Source: Porphyra umbilicalis (Eukaryota; Rhodophyta; Bangiophyceae; Bangiales; Bangiaceae). From it: DNA of 64,000 bases. The notes beneath the pieces were generated by a model. The model was not told where the DNA came from. It ran no database searches and worked only from the letters and a program-made list of their open reading frames with translations. Position 1 is the stretch's first letter; every line of letters begins with the position of its first letter. The stretch covers positions 1 to 64,000 of the forward strand of contig KV919127.1 of assembly GCA_002049455.2 (NCBI GenBank). The letters are read 5' to 3'. Both the position numbers and the translations under genes were made by a program. Below, piece by piece: positions 33,413 through 43,916 of this stretch.

Positions 33413-34924
33413 ATGATCATTGGCCTGACGGGCCCCCCCTGCGCCGGCAAGGCGACGGTGGCGGCGTGGCTCGCCGCCACCTCCGCCGCCGTCCCCGTCG
33501 CGACGGTGCGCGAGTTGCTGTCGCCCGACCGGGCGGGCCTCCTCGGCTCTGCGTGGCGCCCCGACGTCCACGTCGTCGTCCCGTCGGTCGAGCTGGGGGG
33601 GGGGGCGGACCTCGCGGCGCTCGCCAAACGCCCCTACTTCCTCCTCGTCCGCGTCGACGCGCCGGCGCTCGTGCGGTACGGGCGGTATGTGGCACGGCTG
33701 GCGGGGGGGGGGGGGAGGGGGGAGGCGGGGGGGGGGGGGGGGCGCCAATGGAGGCACCGCAGGGGACCACCCCGTGCCGGGGTGCTTGTGCCCGCCAGCC
33801 GGCGGCGGCGGCCGTGGGGACCCCGCCACCGCCGGCAGCGACGGCAGCCGCGGCGACGGCGACGGCGGCAGTGGCGGCAAGGCGGCCGCCGCGGCGCCGA
33901 CCAGGCCCCCCAGCGGCCCCCCCCCGCCGACCCGACGCGCGCGCACCCCCACCCCGACTGCCCCCACTCCCTCCACGCCTTTATCCGCGCGGACGATCGG
34001 TGGCGGTCCCCCCCCCCCCCCCCCCCCCCCTTCCCCCGACGCCCCCCCCCCCCCCCCCGCCCCCGCCCCGCCGTCACCATCCCCAACGCGCACGCGGGGC
34101 TCCCGCCCCTGCACGCGGCCCTGCGGGCCGCGGACCTCCTCTCCCCCGCGCACCGGCGCCCCCCCTGGGACGCCTACTTTATGGCGCTCGCGCGCCTCGC
34201 CGCCGCGCGCACCAACTGCATGCGCCGCCGTGTCGGCGCCGTCGTCACCGTCGACCGCCGCATCGTGGCGACGGGCTACAATGGCACGCCCGTCGGGGCG
34301 ACCAACTGCGCGGATGGGGGGTGTGAGCGGTGCAACGACGTCGGCGCCTTCCGCCGCGGCGTCGGCCTCGAGCTGTGCGTGTGCCTCCACGCCGAGGAGA
34401 ATGCGATTATCGAGGCGGGGCGCTTGCGCTGCGGGGGGGGGGTCATGTACACCACCGTCTTCCCGTGCATGGCGTGTGCCAAGAAGATTGCGCAGGCGGG
34501 CGTCGTGCGGGTCGTGTATGGGGAGCCGTACGCGACGGACGGGCAGGCGGCGCGGTTTTTGGGGGGGGTCGGCGTCGAGCTCGTGGCGTATAGGGGGGGG
34601 GGGGGGGGGATGGGCAAGACGCCTGGGTCGACGACGTGTCGGAGGACGGGTGGCGGTGACGCGCTGGGGGGGGGGGGGGGGGTACGCGCCCGTGTCTGCC
34701 CCTGCCCGTTTTGCTTCTTGCTTGCCGTTAGGGAGGAGCCCTGTCCCGTTTCTCTTGCCAGGCGACCGGGCTCCTTGGGGGGCGCGGTGGGGCGCAACCG
34801 CACCCATCGACTCGCGGCCCACGCCGGCACGGCCTGGGGGCCTGCCCCCCGGCGTGCGTCGGTCCGCGGCAGCGGCGGGCGCCGGCGGCGCGGCGCCCTC
34901 GTCGTCGGGCGTGCGCGACGGTGA
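33413..34924 (+). CDS. DCD1: Deoxycytidylate deaminase with N-terminal kinase-like domain
   Basis: dCMP deaminase makes dUMP, the substrate of thymidylate synthase. The C-terminal half is a clear zinc deaminase: WDAYFMALARLAAARTNCM, VGAVVTVDRRIVATGYNGTP, NCADGGCERCND, CLHAEENAIIEAG with the His ligand and catalytic Glu, and FPCMACAKKI with two Cys ligands. The N terminus has a P-loop-like GLTGPPCAGKATVA, matching the nucleotide-kinase-like domain fused in yeast-type Dcd1. The last Walker residue is Ala rather than Ser/Thr, so it may not bind ATP. Between them lies a low-complexity region rich in G and C runs (about 33700-34080) that may contain an intron or frame errors. The natural stop is probably soon after VELVAYR (34590), because the remaining tail follows G-runs and looks non-native. 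Confidence 0.88.
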   Translation: MIIGLTGPPCAGKATVAAWLAATSAAVPVATVRELLSPDRAGLLGSAWRPDVHVVVPSVELGGGADLAALAKRPYFLLVRVDAPALVRYGRYVARLAGGGGRGEAGGGGGRQWRHRRGPPRAGVLVPASRRRRPWGPRHRRQRRQPRRRRRRQWRQGGRRGADQAPQRPPPADPTRAHPHPDCPHSLHAFIRADDRWRSPPPPPPPFPRRPPPPPRPRPAVTIPNAHAGLPPLHAALRAADLLSPAHRRPPWDAYFMALARLAAARTNCMRRRVGAVVTVDRRIVATGYNGTPVGATNCADGGCERCNDVGAFRRGVGLELCVCLHAEENAIIEAGRLRCGGGVMYTTVFPCMACAKKIAQAGVVRVVYGEPYATDGQAARFLGGVGVELVAYRGGGGGMGKTPGSTTCRRTGGGDALGGGGGVRARVCPCPFCFLLAVREEPCPVSLARRPGSLGGAVGRNRTHRLAAHAGTAWGPAPRRASVRGSGGRRRRGALVVGRARR

Positions 34925-35847
34925 CCGCCGCCGACGCTCGCCGGCCACCCGGACCGGAGATCCACTGCGGGGGTGACGCTTCCCTTGGCCAATGCCCCTT
35001 TGCTGGCCCGTGGTGGACGGGCCGCTCGCGAGCCGCTCGCGAGCGGCCCGTCCCCCGAGCTCGGGGGCGGGGGCGCGCCGCCCAACAGAGACACCGTGGC
35101 GACCTGTGGCGCGGCGGGCGCGGCGGGCGCGGCGGGATCCGCCACGCCAAGTCCGTGCAAGGGGGCGCGCCCGCCGGGCCCCGCTGACAGCTCACCGGGT
35201 GGGGGTGCCGCGGACCCGCGCGACGCGCGTCCGCCGCTCGTGGCGTCCCCATCCCTTGACGGCTGACCGGCACTGTGAGCGGCGACCGCCCACGTCACGG
35301 GCGCCCGCCCCGCCTGCGCCATCCATTCCGTGGGTAGGGCGGTGCGGCTGCGGCCACCGGCAGGGCGCTACGTACCGCTTCGGATCGCGGTGCTCGCCGC
35401 GAGCCCCGCTGTACGTGTACGCCCGTGCCCGCTGTTCGCGGCTGCTCCTCCCTCAGCGCCCCAGGACACGCACGCTGGTCGCGCGCGGGGCCGGCAGCGG
35501 CGGCCACCCGTCGACCACCGACGCGGCGGTCACGTGCCCCCGCGACTGCCACGCACCCGCCCGCCCGGGGCTCTGGCGGCGAGTGCCGTCCTGCATGCCA
35601 TGAGCGGCTCCCACGGCGCACGTGGGGGGGGCACGCCGCGCCAGTGAGCACGAGCACCCTGACGGTGACCCCAGCGCCATTCATGAGCGACCACCAACGT
35701 CCGTGGCGCGCGTTGCCGCCTCCTCCTCCCCCCCGCACCGTGCGTGTGTGGCCCGACGTCTCCGTCGCCTTTATCAAAGGTTTTGCCACGACCTCTGCTG
35801 GTGGGCACCACCACCACCCCCCCCCGCCCTCCCCTGCACGGCCAACC
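34925..35847. other. Intergenic with strong hairpin
   Basis: No gene is recognised. A perfect hairpin has 18-bp arms (GGACGGGCCGCTCGCGAG at 35015-35032, complement at 35036-35053) and a 3-nt loop, followed at once by the palindrome CCCGAGCTCGGG (35053-35064). It could be a transcription-end structure or a cruciform-forming site. Confidence 0.6.
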
Positions 35848-38009
35848 ATGGCCCACCGGTTCCGCCCCGGCGCCGCGCGCCGCGGCCGCGGCCGCCGCCC
35901 GCCGGCGGCGCGCGTCGGCCGCCTCCTCGCCGCCGCCGCGGCCGCCGTTGCGGCGGCCGCGGCGCTCCCCCCCCCACGTCCGCCGCGGCGCCGACCTGGC
36001 ACGAGCTGGCCGTGACCAACCCCCCCGCGGGCCGCGAGGAAACGTCCCTCGCGCCCTGCGGGGGCCCCAACCTGTGCCTCATTGGCGGCCGCGGGCGCCA
36101 ACGCGTCGGCGTCTACAACACGGCGACGGGGGTGTGGGCGGCGGGCGCCGCGCCGCCCGTTGAGGTGCACCACTTCCAGGCGGTGGCGGGGCCCGGCGCG
36201 CCCGCCGACGGGTGCGTGTGGGTGGCGGGTGCCTTTACGGGCGCCTTCCCGCGGGAGCAAACGGTCGGGAGCATCCACACCTACTGCGCGGCGACGGACC
36301 GGTGGGCGACGGTGGGGGGCGCGATTCCCCGCCCCCGGGGGGGGGGGGCGCCGCGTGGGTCGGCCGCCGCCTCCTGCTCGTCGGTGGGAATGTGGGCGGC
36401 CACGGCGCGCACGCAACGTCGGTCGGCTGGGTCGACGCGTACGACCCGGCGACGGGCGGGTGGACGCTGCTGCCGGATATGCCGCACCCGCGGGACCATT
36501 TTGGGGTGGGCGTCGTCGGCGGGCGCCTCGTCGCGGCGGGGGGGCGGGACTCGGGCGTCGCCAACTTTTTCGACGCAACGGTCGCGGCGGTGGATGTATG
36601 TTGGGTGCCCTGTTGCGGTGTGTCACCCAGCGTGAGAGCGTCACCCAGCGTGAGAGCGGTGGACACACAGAGAGGGGAAGTTGCTGCGTGGGTCGGGCGA
36701 CTGGCCGCGATGGGAGGCAGCCGTCTGACTGGTCCGACCTGCCTTGCCCGCCTGTGCTGCTGCTGGTGACCCCCCCTGCCTTTGTACGTGTGCACCACGC
36801 CCCCCTGCGGTTCCCCCACAGGTCATGGACCTGACCACGTTCATGTGGCTCCCCGCCGGAACCGCGTCGGATATGCCCAGGCCCCGCGCCGGCGGGGGCA
36901 CGACCGTCCTCAACTCGGCCGTCGTCGTCGTTGGCGGCGAGGGCCACGGCCAAGCGTGGCCGACGGTCACGTCCCTCAACGTTGCGACGGGCCGCTGGGC
37001 CACCCTCCCGCCCCTCGCCGCCGGTCGCCACGGCGTTGGCGCCGTCGCGTGCGGCGGCGCGCTCTACACCGCCGCGGGCGCGGGCATCCAATCGTGCTGC
37101 GACTTTCGCCGCTCGACGGAGGCGCTGTTTGTGCCAGCGTCGTCGGGCGCGCTGCCCCGCCCATGTGGTGGCGGCGACGGCCCGCCGGTGGCGCCGGCGC
37201 CCACGGCGACGGCGGTCGCTCCACCGCCCGCTGGGGGTGAGACGGGCCCGATCGTGACGCCCGCGCCGCCGGGCGGCGTTGACGTGACGCCAACGGCGAC
37301 GGCGACGGCAACGGCGGCGCCGTCGACGGGCGTCGGCGCCACGCCAACGCCCGCCGCCGCGTCGCCGTCGCCGTCGCCGTCGGCGGCCGCCAACGCCACC
37401 GACGACGCCGCGTGCTTCCCCGCCGACGCGGCGGTGGCGGTGCCCGGCGGCGGCTCCGTGCGCGTGGCCAACCTCCGCGTCGGCGACGCCATCACCGTCG
37501 TGTCGGCAGCAACGGGGCGGGTGCGGACGTCGACGGTCCTCCTCTTTTCGCACGCGGTGGGCGGCGCAGCCGACGACCGCAAGACGTACCCGTTTGTGGA
37601 GCTGACCGTTGCAGGGGGAGGGGGGTCGGCGCCGAGCGCGCCGCGGCGCCTCCGCCTCTCGGCGGGCCATCTCCTGCCGGTCGGGGCGGCCAAGCGCTTG
37701 ACACCCGCGCGGGCTGTGGCCGTTGGCGATACGGTGTGGGTGGTCGCCACCACCACCGCCGCCGCGTCCAACGCCACCGCCTGCGCCGCGGCGCCCGCTG
37801 CGGCGGCAGCGGTGCCCGCCACGGTCACGGCCGTCGGCCAGACGGCGGCGCGGGGCTTGTACAACCCCCACCCGGCGTCGGCCGACGACCGCCTGCTCGT
37901 CGACGGGGTGGTGGTGGCCGACACGACCGACGCGCTGCCGCGGACGGTGGCGGCGGCGGCGCTCGCCGCCGCCCGTGCCGTGGCAGCGGTGGCGGGGGGG
38001 TGGACGTGA
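35848..38009 (+). CDS. Secreted kelch protein with C-terminal Hint (hedgehog-type) domain
   Basis: ATG 35848 opens a basic leader plus Ala-rich hydrophobic helix (RLLAAAAAAVAAAAALPP), a probable signal peptide. Kelch motifs follow: LCLIGGRGRQ with VYNTATGVW, CAATDRWATVGG, AYDPATGGWTLLPDMPHPRD with VVGGRLVAAGG, and VVVGGEGHG with LNVATGRWATLPPL and GRHGVGAVACGGALY. A GT-AG intron at 36596-36821 is in phase 0. After an Ala/Thr/Pro-rich linker comes a Hint domain (from Cys at 37413): ACFPADAAV, VRVANLRVGDAITVV, RLSAGHLLPVG with the active His, and YNPHPASADDRLLVDGVVV. Hint domains self-cleave before the first Cys. Frame changes occur at the C-run near 35967-35975 and the G-run near 36338-36350; homology continues on both sides, so I suspect homopolymer errors. 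Release of a kelch propeller by Hint cleavage is inference. Confidence 0.85.
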
Positions 38010-38401
38010 CGGGGGGGGGGCTCGCGGGCGAGGGGGGCGTGGGCGGGGCCGCCCGCCGCCTCCTCGCCGCCCTGGCGTCCGCGTGAGAGGGTCCATCGGG
38101 GGATGCGCAAACTCTGTGAGCGACCTCTGGCTGTTTTCGAAGGCATCGTGCGCTACAGTACGTTCCTGGCGTGGGTTCGCACAGGCAAACTGTCGTTTCG
38201 CGAATCTGACTTTCGAACTTTGGGGGCCGCATTGGATTCTCGTGAAGAGGCAGCTCTAAAGTACACAAGGACGACTATATTCAGCGCCACGGGCTAATCA
38301 GACTGAGTGGGGCAGGTGGTCACCAGATGCCAGGACAGACTGTGGCCTGTCGCGGAGCCCAGCCGCGGGCGGGTCGCAGCCCCGCGTCGGTGGGTGAGCT
38401 C
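38010..38401. other. Intergenic between kelch-Hint gene and F-box copy
   Basis: A short ORF at 38103-38297 has no recognisable features. From about 38340 the sequence matches the 3' flank of the F-box/LRR-like gene at 52278. Confidence 0.5.
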
Positions 38402-39508
38402 CTAAAAGTAGGGGCGCGTCGTGGCAAACTGGCCTTCCTCCCACCACGACACGCACAGCCCGGGCGGCGCCTCGCGCAGCCACGCCACCACCTCGGCGGC
38501 GGTCGTCCCATACGGCGACGCGTCCGCCTCGCCGCCGTCGGGCGTCGACCATTCGCCGTCGTCCGGGTGCTCCGTGCGCCACCCCAGGGAGCAGAGGCGC
38601 GGGTGCCGCGGCGCGACGGCCACAACCTCGGCGCGGCTCAGCAGCGACAGCGCGGGCGGCCGCGAAGACCACCCACACGACCACCGCCTCGAGCGCCGAC
38701 GTGCCGCTGGCGGCGGTCCAACACCGCCAAAAGGCCGTCGCCGGCTGCGGGGAGCGCCGGTACTGCAAGCCGACGCACAGCCGCACGGGGGCGGGGAAGG
38801 GCGGCCACACGGCGGGGAAAGATGGGGCCGGGCGCAACCGCCTCCTCGGGGAAAAAAGAGGGACAGCTCCCGCAGCGACGGCAGCAGCGTGAGGGTTTCA
38901 ATGCACGTGCCGGACGCCAAGCCGTGCGCGAGCCCCACCCCCAGCGCCGTCAGCCGGTCGAGCGCGGCGAGCGCACACGGCCGCCAGCGGTGGATAGTGG
39001 CAGCGTGGTAGGGCAGCGACGACACGAGCCCCCACACATCTGCGTCGGTGCACACGAGCCAGTCGCCACGGTTTTCGTAGCGGCCCAGGTGGAGGGAGGC
39101 GGGGAGCGCAGCGCCCGTGTTGACAGCGTCCACCACCCAGCGTAACGGGGGCGGGCGGTCGGGAACGGCCGGCAGCCACAGCTCGTCGAGGCGTCGGCCG
39201 CGGCACAGCGCCGCCAAGTCGCACACGGGGCCGGCCCAGTGGACGGAAAACAGGCGCACGCTCGACAAGTCGGGCAGCTCTGGGAGGCCCACCCCCCGCA
39301 AGGCGTCGACTTGCAGAAGCGTGTCGTTCCAAGTGCAGCCGCGCCAACCACGGCGCCGCCGCCGCGAGCGCGGCGCCGTCGGCACCGCCAACCGTGGCGG
39401 CCTCACACCGGCGCTCCCGCAGCGCCGGCAAGGCGCGCAATGCCGCTGACGGGCCCCCCCCCCGGCGGGCGGACCGCCGCCGTGAGCCACTCGTCGAGCC
39501 ACGCGCTT
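38402..39508 (-). pseudogene. Truncated F-box/LRR-like copy
   Basis: This is a segmental copy of the C-terminal two thirds of the gene at 52342-54105. Matching stretches include VRLFSVHWAGPV, LDELWLPAVPDRPPPLRWVV, TDADVWGLVSSLPYHAA and the identical C terminus TTRPYF. Homology stops abruptly at about 39508, so the F-box-like start is missing. Relative to the intact gene there are compensating frame changes: the stretch after LRELSLFFP reads out of frame until RPPALSLLSRAE, where the original frame returns. The 5' side, near NDTLLQ, is also shifted. It is therefore a 5'-truncated duplicate and probably non-functional. Confidence 0.88.
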
Positions 39509-39744
39509 TCATCCGTAGCAAACACCCGTGTGATGACGGCTCCCCTGCTCCCGCTTTGGGCGCCGCCGTCGCCACGGGTCTCGGCCGCGCCGGCACTGCC
39601 GCGGCCACACAACGTCCGCGGCTGCAGCGGTTGCACCTTTCCCACCGTCGCCCCTCCCCCCCCCCCCCCCTCGCGTCGCTCGTGTTTGCCCGCCGTCCCC
39701 CCCCCCTTTGGCGTTCCCCCCCCCGCCCCCCACAAGCCGCCGCC
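39509..39744. other. Short spacer and pyrimidine-rich leader
   Basis: The spacer is C-rich, with runs of 14 or more C near 39657-39670, and ends in a GCCGCC-ATG context at 39745. Confidence 0.4.
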
Positions 39745-42410
39745 ATGCCCGAATCCCGCCGCGCCGCGGCGGCGGCCGTGGCCAGCGGCACCACGCCGCC
39801 GCGGGACGTTGTCAAAGCGGGGCGCGCCAAGCCCGGCGCCCGCGCGCGGGCGGCGGCCACCGCCACCTCCACGGCGGTGGTGTCCCGCCGCGTCCTATTG
39901 TCGGCCCCGGCGGCCGCCTCGACCGCCCCCCCGCCACCGGGGGGGGGGGCGCCGCCACCGCCCCGCGCCGCGGCCGCCCGCCGCCGCCCACCGACGCGCC
40001 GCCGTCGGCGGCGGCGGCGCCGTCGGCGGCGGCGGGCGGCCGACCCCCCCCCCCCCCCGCCCTCACCGACGTGGCGCGTCGGGCATCCCCGCCCGCCGGC
40101 CGTCGCGCGCCACCCTCTGCTCCCGCGGCAGCGCGGCGGCGGCGGCGGCGGCGCGCCGCGCGGCGCCGCGCGCGGTGCGGCGGCGACCATTGTCAGCGGG
40201 GGGCCGCTCCCCCCGCCCCGCCCCCCCCCCCCCCGCCGGGCGCCGCCGGCGGCGCGGGTACCCCCCGCCACCGACGACGCGTTCCCCCCCCCCCCACGCC
40301 GCCGCCACCACCCTCACCGCCGCCGCCGCGCACACGTTGACGACGCCGACGCGCCGACGCGCGCCGCGGCGGGTCGCCCCGTCGCCGCCGCCGCCGCCGC
40401 CGCGCGGGCGGCGGCGGGGGCGGCGGGCCCCGCCCCCCGCCTCGCCGCCGCGGCGGCGCACGGCCGCACGGCCGTGCGCGCCGACGGCGCGCGCGCGGCG
40501 GCGGCGGTGGCGGCGGCGGGGGGGCGGGGCGGGGGGGGCGTTGGTGGACCTTGGGGGGGGGGGGGGGGGCTCCTCCCGCCGCCGCTGCTCGCCGCCGCCG
40601 CCGCGGCGGTCACGTGGGAGGGGCGGTCCGTGACGCGCGGGGGCCGCCCCCGCGGCCGCGTCCGCCGCGGCGGGGGGGGGGCGGCCGCGGGCGCTGCCGC
40701 GGCGGCTGCGGCGGGCCCCGCCTGGGCGCGCCACCGTGGGGGGGGGGGGGGGGGGCGCCGCCGACGGCGCCGCGCCGACGCGCCCGTGGCGGCGGGGCCG
40801 TCGGCGTTTTTGGCGGCCGTGCCGGCGGGGGTGGAGGCGGGGGGGGGGACGTCCCGGGGGGGGGGGGGGGGGGGGGCCTAGGGGGGGGGGGGGGAATGGG
40901 GGGGGTCCCCGCCCGCCCCCACGCGCGTGGCGGGATGTGGCCGCGGCGGCGGCCGCCGCCGTCGACGCGCCCGTGGCGGCGGCGGTCGGCGGCCGCGCGC
41001 TGCCGCCGCGGCCGGGCGGCGGCGCCGGGGGGGGGGCCTGGGGGGGGGGGGGGGGAATGGGGGGGGGTCCCCGCCCGCCCCCACGCGCGTGGCGGGATGT
41101 GGCCGCGGCGGCGGCCGCCGCCGTCGACGCGCCCGTGGCGGCGGCGGTCGGCGGCCGCGCGCTGCCGCCGCGGCCGGGCGGCGGCGGCGGCAGCGGCGGC
41201 GGCGGCGGCGGCGGCGGCGCCCCGCCGTCGCCCGCCGACGCGGCCGCCGCGGCCGTTGCGCGAGCGGCGGCGGTGCTGATGGCGGCCGCCCCGCACCTGC
41301 CCCCCCCCGCCCGCGCCGCGGCGGCCGCGTCGTGGGCGACCGCGGCGGCGGCGGCGGCGGCCGGCGGCGGCGCGGCGCTGTGCCGCGCCCCCCACTCGGC
41401 GGCGGCGGCGGCGGCGGCGGGGGGCGGCGGGGGTGGCCCCGCCGCCGCCGCCGCACCCGCCGCGTGTGCGCGGCGCTGCGGTCGGGCGTGCCGGCCGCGA
41501 CGGCGGCGGCGGCGGTGCCGCGCCTCCCCGCCGCCGGCGCCACGCCCGGCGGCGCCGCGTGCGCGGCGGCCGCCGCCGCCGCCGTGCTCACCGCCGCGCC
41601 GCCAGAGGGGGGGGGTGCCCCCGGCGCTCGCCGCGTCGGCGGCCGCGGTGTTGCCGGCGGCCGTGCGCCGCGCGGCGGCGGCGGGTGGTGGTGGTGGTGG
41701 CGGGGGGGGGGGGGGGGAAGGGGGGGGTGCGCGTCTGCCCCTGGCGAGCGCCCTGTAGTGTGGGGGCGGGGACGCGCGGCTGCCCGCCGCGCTCGCCCGC
41801 ACCGCCGCGGGGGTGGGGGGCGTGGGGGCGGCGCCGGCGGCCGCCGCCGCCTCGTCGACGGCGGCAGCGGTGGCAGTGGTGTCGGCGGGCGCGTGCCGCC
41901 GGGCCTCCTCGCCCCCTCCTCCGCGCGGTGGCGGCGGTGTCGTCGGGCGCCGCCGCCCCCGCCGCCCCCCCCGTCGGCGGCGTCGTCGCCGCGGCGGCGG
42001 AGGCGGCGGCGGCGGGGGCGGCGCTCGCGGCGGTGGCGGCGGTGGGGGTGCCCGGCGACCCCGGTGCGGTGGCAACGGTGGCGGCGGCCGCCAATGTGCT
42101 CGCCGCCGTGCCCGTCGGCGGCCGCGCGCTCGGCGTGGCGGGCCTGACGGCGGTGGGGGCGGGGGTGGGGGCCCCCGCGAGGGGGGTGGGGGGGGGGGGG
42201 ACACCCCACCGCGCTGGCGGTGTGTGGCCCCCGGGGTGGGGGCGTCCGCCGACGCGGCGGCCGAGGGGGAGGGTCGCGCCGACGCGGAGGGGGGGGGGGG
42301 TGGCCCCCACTGGTCGCCCGCGTCGCCGCGGCGGTGGCGGCGGCGGGGGCGGGGGGGGTGGCGGCGCGGCTACGGCCGGGCGTACGGGGTGGGGGGAGGG
42401 GGGGGGTAGA
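39745..42410 (+). CDS. Ala/Gly-rich locus, possible long low-complexity protein
   Basis: ATG 39745 has a strong GCCGCC context and opens MPESRRAAAAAVASGTTPPR, then a long Ala/Arg/Pro-rich frame. Natural-looking Ala-rich helices continue in other frames after poly-G runs (for example WRDVAAAAAAAVDAPVAAAV at about 41090-41150, and AALAAVAAVGVPGDPGAVAT near 42030-42075). Either several homopolymer errors split one long protein, or the whole locus is composition-driven open frame. There is no recognisable domain. A 162-bp tandem duplication lies inside. The C-terminal boundary is uncertain. Confidence 0.35.
40865..41188. repeat. 162-bp tandem duplication
   Basis: GTCCCCGCCCGCCCCCACGC occurs at 40905 and again at 41067. 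The units are near-identical from the preceding G-run through CGCGCTGCCGCCGCGGCCGG, and 162 bp is exactly 54 codons. Confidence 0.85.
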
Positions 42411-42740
42411 CGCCACTGCCGGAGCGGCGGGGCACGGTGACGACCGCGGCGGTCACGCCCGCGCCGCGTGCGTGCGCCATTTCTGTTGTGGCCGCTGGAT
42501 CAACCCTGGTGGCGCCCACCATGGGCGTGCTTCCATGGTGGAGGCACGGCGGCTCTCGGTGTGGTGCCCGCGCCGCGCGTGCCGCTGCTCGGTGGGCCGT
42601 TTGGGTTTGTGGCTCATGGGATTCCTTCCTACTTTACGCCACCCCACCCACCCCCGTCGTGGCGGTCCGACGCTTCAGACGGTTCCCACGTATAGCCGCG
42701 TGCAGGGGCGCGCGCCCCCCCACCCTTCTTCCCGCGCGCG
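42411..42740. other. Intergenic between Ala-rich locus and VWA gene
   Basis: No gene was recognised. This is the downstream flank of the VWA gene. Confidence 0.4.
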
Positions 42741-43916
42741 TCAGCACTTGAGGCCGACCATATCGACCGGGCGGACGGAAAAGAGCGCGCCCGTCGCGAG
42801 CACCTTGAGGGTGCACCTGAAGAAGAGGGCGTTTGCCTTGGCAGCGTCGCACGCGGCCGCGTCGACGGTCACGCACTGGCGGAGGGTGAGGCTCTTCCCC
42901 GCCTCCACAAATGCCGGCAGCGCGGGCGTGTAGGCGGTCGTAAAGACGCCCGCGCAGTCATGGAGCGATGACGTGATTTCCAGTTCCAGGGCGTCAATGA
43001 GGCCGAGGAGCGCCGCGACTTCGGTGCCCGTGCCGGGCACGAGCTTCGCCATGATCCCGCGGGTGCCGTCGGTGAGGGACGTCCCCTGCCCCGCCGCAAT
43101 CGCGGCGCCCCTCGACGGGGGCTTGCACGACCCCCAGCTGTTGCGTGTGGCGGGGCGAAACGGTCGGTCGAGGCCGCCCGCGAGGCTGACGCCAATGACC
43201 GAAATGCGGGCGGCGCGGAGGGCGGCGAGCACCGACGACCGCGTGTGGCGGACGCCGGGGGCGGGGCACGACGGCTCGTGGCCGGGGACGTCGCCAAACC
43301 AGGCGACGAGCCGCCGCGCGTCGGACGACCACCCCACGCGCGCGTCCGTGGCGAGCGCGTGGAGGGCGACGAGGTTGGCTTCGAGCGCGTCCCCGCCGCC
43401 AGACGCGTTGAGGTCGGCGCTGTCCACCGCCGTCTGCACGGCGCGCCGGTTGGCGGTGAGGGGCTGGTTGAGGCGGAAGCCAAACTCCGACTCGTCCCGG
43501 TACGAGGCGACGCCAAAGCGGACCGTGGTCGACACGGCCCCGCGGGCGTTCATGAGCGCCGTCATCTCTTTGCGCACCGTGGCAATGGCGCTGCGCATCG
43601 AGCCGGTCACGTCGGTCAGCAGCATCAGATCATCCTTGGGCACCGCCCCGCCGTCAATGACCACGTCGCCGCAGAGGGTGTCGCCGGGGCGGGCGCGGCG
43701 GAACGACAGGCGGGGGAGGCGGGTGACCTTGGACGGTTTGGGCGACGGGCCGACGGTCGGCGCGGGGCAGCAGGCGGGGACAGTAAAGTCAATCTCCGGC
43801 CGCCGCGGCGGCACCGACCGCTGCGCGGTGGCCGGCGCGGGGGAAACGACGCACACCGTGACGGCAACGGCGGCGGCAGAGGCGGCGGCAGCCACCAGGG
43901 CACGGGCGCGGACCAT
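42741..43916 (-). CDS. Secreted von Willebrand factor A domain protein
   Basis: This is an intact 391-residue protein without introns. The N terminus is a signal peptide (MVRARALV, an Ala/Val core, then PATAQ). A Pro-rich segment follows, then a VWA/integrin-beta-I-like domain. The metal-ion site is visible as LLTDVTGSM (DxTxS variant), ASGGGDALEAN and WFGDVPGHEP. The C-terminal part has paired Cys (HDCAGVF, LRQCVTV, ACDAAK, FRCTL, ending GLKC), which suggests disulfides and an extracellular location. Such proteins in algae and protists are surface or wall adhesins. The ligand is unknown. The start at 43916 is the only Met preceding the signal. Confidence 0.88.
   Translation of the reverse strand: MVRARALVAAAASAAAVAVTVCVVSPAPATAQRSVPPRRPEIDFTVPACCPAPTVGPSPKPSKVTRLPRLSFRRARPGDTLCGDVVIDGGAVPKDDLMLLTDVTGSMRSAIATVRKEMTALMNARGAVSTTVRFGVASYRDESEFGFRLNQPLTANRRAVQTAVDSADLNASGGGDALEANLVALHALATDARVGWSSDARRLVAWFGDVPGHEPSCPAPGVRHTRSSVLAALRAARISVIGVSLAGGLDRPFRPATRNSWGSCKPPSRGAAIAAGQGTSLTDGTRGIMAKLVPGTGTEVAALLGLIDALELEITSSLHDCAGVFTTAYTPALPAFVEAGKSLTLRQCVTVDAAACDAAKANALFFRCTLKVLATGALFSVRPVDMVGLKC

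Noticed and set aside
32765-34948. 727-codon minus-strand ORF across the dCMP deaminase gene
   Set aside because: The plus strand has unmistakable deaminase motifs; the minus frame is Gly/Arg/Pro-rich shadow.
35295-38096. 933-codon minus-strand ORF across the kelch-Hint gene
   Set aside because: It is antisense to recognisable kelch and Hint motifs and has only low-complexity Arg/Gly composition.
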